A stretch of DNA of 6,828 nucleotides, from NCBI GenBank assembly GCA_025929655.1, contig JAICPV010000121.1, positions 1 to 6,828 on the forward strand, read 5' to 3'. Shown here in pieces: positions 6,281-6,828 of this stretch (position 1 is its first letter; each line of letters starts with the position of its first letter). A program made the position numbers and the translations under genes. Origin of the DNA: Pyrinomonadaceae bacterium (GTDB lineage: Bacteria > Acidobacteriota > Blastocatellia > Pyrinomonadales > Pyrinomonadaceae). A model generated the notes under the pieces. The model was not told the DNA's origin and did no database searches. It worked only from the letters and a program-made list of their open reading frames with translations.

Positions 6281-6828
6281 ATGGGCCGAAATTTTATTGA
6301 TTCTTTGCCGAAGGAACTCGTCACGCATGTAACCGCGATTTGCGGACACCGCGGCACTGTGTGGTTCGCGTCGCTGCCTGAAACGATCCGGAAATTGGAA
6401 GAGAAATGGGATCTGAGCGTGGAAGAACCGTTTCCCGGGATCGAATTCAATTATGTCGCGGCTGCTGCCCGGCAAAACGGCGAAAAGGTCGTGGTGAAGA
6501 TCAGCCCGCCTTACGAACGTATCGAGATCTTTCAGGAAGCAAAATATCTTCGGACTCGAAACGGCGACGGAGCGATAAAACTTCTGGATGCAGACCGCGA
6601 GCTGAGAGCGATCCTGCTTGAGCGAGCGATCCCTGGAAAAGCGCTTTTTGAAAAGTTTGCGGCCGATCCTGCCGGGTGCGTGGAACCCGCGATAGAGGTG
6701 ATGCGAAATATACTTCGGCCGCCGCCGCCGGACCTAACGGACGTTGAACTGCTCGATAACTGGTTCGCGCGATTTCAGCGATACAAAGACACAGAGTTTC
6801 CGAACGAACTGGCTGTCAGGGCGACCGA
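6281..6828 (+). CDS. APH(6)/hydroxyurea-kinase-type phosphotransferase, N-terminal part (cut by window edge)
   Basis: 182 codons are open to the right edge; the catalytic loop and C-lobe lie outside. The visible part resembles the aminoglycoside/hydroxyurea resistance kinase family (streptomycin 6-phosphotransferases and relatives), which transfer phosphate from ATP to a small-molecule hydroxyl. Seen in order: an N-terminal helical segment ending in LPETIRKLEEKWDLSVEEPF (32-51), strand NYVAAAA (57-63), the ATP-binding Lys in VVVKISPP (K73), a Glu-containing helix IFQEAKYLRTRNGDGAIKLL (83-102), the hinge-like AILLERAIPG (110-119), and a proline run after RNIL (142-150). A stop at 6275-6277 in the same frame makes the ATG at 6281 the first available start, and the N-terminus aligns with the family from there. 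No Shine-Dalgarno is evident. Chromosomal homologues are common in soil bacteria, and many have no proven resistance role, so the substrate is open. Confidence 0.8.
   Translation, partial: MGRNFIDSLPKELVTHVTAICGHRGTVWFASLPETIRKLEEKWDLSVEEPFPGIEFNYVAAAARQNGEKVVVKISPPYERIEIFQEAKYLRTRNGDGAIKLLDADRELRAILLERAIPGKALFEKFAADPAGCVEPAIEVMRNILRPPPPDLTDVELLDNWFARFQRYKDTEFPNELAVRAT

Noticed and set aside
6717..6731. CCG trinucleotide run as a microsatellite
   Set aside because: It encodes the proline run expected at this point of the APH(6)-type kinase family, so it is coding sequence and not a repeat element.
1..6828. Mobile element, CRISPR array, tRNA or defence system
   Set aside because: No terminal inverted repeats, transposase or integrase motifs, regularly spaced repeats or cloverleaf were found; every long stretch is accounted for by ordinary genes.

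Overview
This is a mid-GC bacterial chromosome segment with six protein-coding genes, two of them cut by the window edges. I see no RNA genes, insertion sequences or CRISPR. The best guess for the organism is a member of the Acidobacteriota, perhaps a Blastocatellia/Pyrinomonadales-type soil or water lineage. That inference rests mainly on two adjacent exported VWA proteins that look like the 'VWFA-related Acidobacterial domain' family, plus a GspF/GspE pair of the kind common in that phylum. It is not proven by the sequence.

Layout. Positions 1-722 and 735-1727 (minus strand) hold two tandem paralogous exported proteins, each with a signal peptide, a proline-containing linker and a von Willebrand factor A domain with an intact MIDAS metal site. 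They are 12 bp apart, and the Shine-Dalgarno of the second overlaps the stop codon of the first, so they look translationally coupled. The downstream one runs off the left edge. A 223-bp divergent spacer (1728-1950) carries candidate promoters in both directions. It leads rightward into a two-gene operon: a GspF/PilC inner-membrane platform protein (1951-3183) and, 9 bp later, a GspE/PilB hexameric ATPase (3193-4872). Together these are the motor core of a type IV pilus or type II secretion-like machine.

The operon converges on a minus-strand PLP-dependent threonine/serine dehydratase-like enzyme (4898-5875). A bidirectional-looking hairpin lies in the narrow gap and contains the enzyme's stop codon in its loop. 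Divergent from the enzyme, across a 28-bp spacer, are a small uncharacterised protein with two CxxC pairs (5904-6242) and the N-terminal part of an APH(6)/hydroxyurea-kinase-type phosphotransferase (6281 to the right edge).

The VWA operon and the pilus/secretion motor share one divergent control region. VWA proteins work as adhesive pilus tips in some type IV pilus systems (PilY1), so a functional link is possible but only inferred here. The right half (dehydratase, CxxC protein, kinase) shows no obvious pathway link to the left half. No clear novel multi-gene system was found. The points most worth a second look are the VWA/pilus-motor divergon, the shortened N-terminal domain of the ATPase and the unknown CxxC protein.
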